This document shows, piece by piece, positions 5,393 to 6,295 of a stretch of DNA of 6,295 nt. Position numbers and translations under genes: made by a program. Source of the stretch: Deltaproteobacteria bacterium (lineage in GTDB: Bacteria > Desulfobacterota > Desulfobacteria > Desulfobacterales > ETH-SRB1); NCBI GenBank assembly GCA_003647525.1, contig QMMZ01000129.1, positions 1 to 6,295 on the forward strand, in the 5' to 3' direction. Numbering within the stretch: the stretch's first letter is position 1; each line of letters opens with the position of its first letter. The notes under the pieces were generated by a model. The model was not told the origin of the DNA, made no database searches, and saw only the letters and a program-made list of their open reading frames with translations.

Positions 5393-6295
5393 TCAGTTTT
5401 CCATTAAAAGTTTTACAGCAGCGTCATATACCATTTCGACAGTAATGTTTTTCATGCACCTGTGGTCTATAGGACAGTCTGGTTTCAGACAAGGGCTGCA
5501 AGGCACAGGGACCCTTACAATCCGGCTTTTGGGACTACCGGGACTGGTTGTTACATTGTCGGTAGAACCAAATATCGCAATCTGCGGAGTATCAAGGGCT
5601 GCCGCAACATGCATCAAACCTGAATCATTTGTAATAAAAAGTTGACACCTCTCAATTAATGCTACAGCTTCACGAAGGCTGGTTTTGCCGCAAAAGTTTA
5701 CGCAGCGGTTTCCCATTAATTCAGAGATATAGTCTCCCAGTGCCTTTTCGCCAGGTCCTCCGAATATAGTAATTCCGGCTCCGCTGTATTCCTGAAGCTT
5801 AACACTCAGTGCAGCATACCGTTCAGGAAACCACCGCTTTGCAGATCCAAAAACAGCACCCGGGTTTATTCCGATAAGTCTGTCTTTTTCTGTAATACCG
5901 TGTTTTGCTAATATTTCTTCAGTATGTTTACGCTCTTCCTCTGTTAGGACAAGGGTTAGTTGACTGCCGTCTGATTTTAGTGAAGCGCCTTCAAGAATTC
6001 CAAGATAGTAATCGATTTGATGGACCCTTTTCAGGGCCGGCGTTAGACAAATACAATGTGTAAGCAATAGACTTCTTGCATCGGTGTTATAGCCGAGTCT
6101 GTTTGGGATTCCTGCCAAAACAGCTATAAGAGCGGCTTCAAAGGCATTTTGAAGAAGGATGGCAAGATCGAACTTTTCTTTTCGCAGCTCCTTGCTCAAC
6201 CTGAGTATGCCGGACAGGCCTTTATGTTTTCCCGCAGCATCGTAAATCAAGATATTATCAATATAAGGATTGTTGTAAAAAATTGGGGCAACCCA
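5393..6295 (-). CDS. waaF: Lipopolysaccharide heptosyltransferase II (GT9), 5' end beyond the window
   Basis: The frame is open from the right edge (WVAPIFYNNPYIDNI...) to TGA at 5393, giving 300 residues. E. coli WaaF has 348, so about 45-50 N-terminal residues are missing. The enzyme adds L-glycero-D-manno-heptose from ADP-heptose to the LPS inner core at the cytoplasmic face of the inner membrane. Recognisable parts are GINPGAVFGSAKRW (about 142-155), IFGGPGE, and the ADP-heptose-binding NDSGLMHVAAAL (223-234) followed by FGSTDNVTTSP. The C-terminal cysteine group PCSPCLKPDCPIDHRCM (265-281) is found in many non-enteric homologues and may hold a metal. A TTG within the frame at 6250 is not the start, because the upstream residues match the family. 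Codon use looks more GC-rich than in the operon to its left. It is separated from that operon by 384 bp and is probably unrelated to it. Confidence 0.9.
   Translation of the reverse strand, partial: WVAPIFYNNPYIDNILIYDAAGKHKGLSGILRLSKELRKEKFDLAILLQNAFEAALIAVLAGIPNRLGYNTDARSLLLTHCICLTPALKRVHQIDYYLGILEGASLKSDGSQLTLVLTEEERKHTEEILAKHGITEKDRLIGINPGAVFGSAKRWFPERYAALSVKLQEYSGAGITIFGGPGEKALGDYISELMGNRCVNFCGKTSLREAVALIERCQLFITNDSGLMHVAAALDTPQIAIFGSTDNVTTSPGSPKSRIVRVPVPCSPCLKPDCPIDHRCMKNITVEMVYDAAVKLLMEN

Overview
The window reads as a chromosomal stretch of a Gram-negative bacterium. A heptosyltransferase of LPS inner-core synthesis lies at the right edge, and there are Sec and Tat export signals throughout. 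The AT-rich DNA, TPR and Ig-like exported proteins and a dRS3-like palindromic repeat would suit an environmental lineage such as Desulfobacterota, Nitrospirota or Planctomycetota. That placement is an impression, not a demonstration. All supported genes are on the minus strand, so transcription runs from right to left.

Right to left: (i) 6295-5393 is a 5'-truncated heptosyltransferase II (WaaF-type). (ii) 5392-5009 is a non-coding gap with a large imperfect palindrome (about 5144-5358) around a dRS3-like 79-bp core, followed by two candidate promoters. (iii) 5008-4619 is a small Tat-signal, cysteine-rich zinc-ribbon-like protein. (iv) 4623-4492 is a structured RNA with the layout of a retron msr-msd: a 15-bp end-pairing a1/a2 stem enclosing three hairpins. 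(v) 4485-3265 is a retron-type reverse transcriptase. (vi) 3261-2473 is a PNP/UDP-family (MTA/SAH nucleosidase-like) protein with a signal peptide and with two of three key active-site acids replaced. (vii) 2464-761 is an exported TPR protein whose signal peptide is only recovered with a non-ATG start. (viii) 764-1 is the start of an exported protein made of 82-residue Ig-like repeats, running off the left edge.

The spacing suggests one operon. The Tat gene stop codon lies inside arm a1 of the RNA. The reverse transcriptase begins 6 nt after arm a2. Three bases separate the reverse transcriptase from the nucleosidase-like gene, whose stop codon shares a base with the Shine-Dalgarno of the TPR gene. 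The TPR and Ig-like genes overlap in an ATGA. The most notable point is therefore a retron core (ncRNA plus reverse transcriptase) embedded in a row of genes for exported proteins, with a degenerate, exported nucleosidase-like protein where an effector would be expected. Retron effectors are normally cytoplasmic, so this is either an unusual retron type or a retron core that entered an unrelated envelope operon. The sequence alone does not decide between these.
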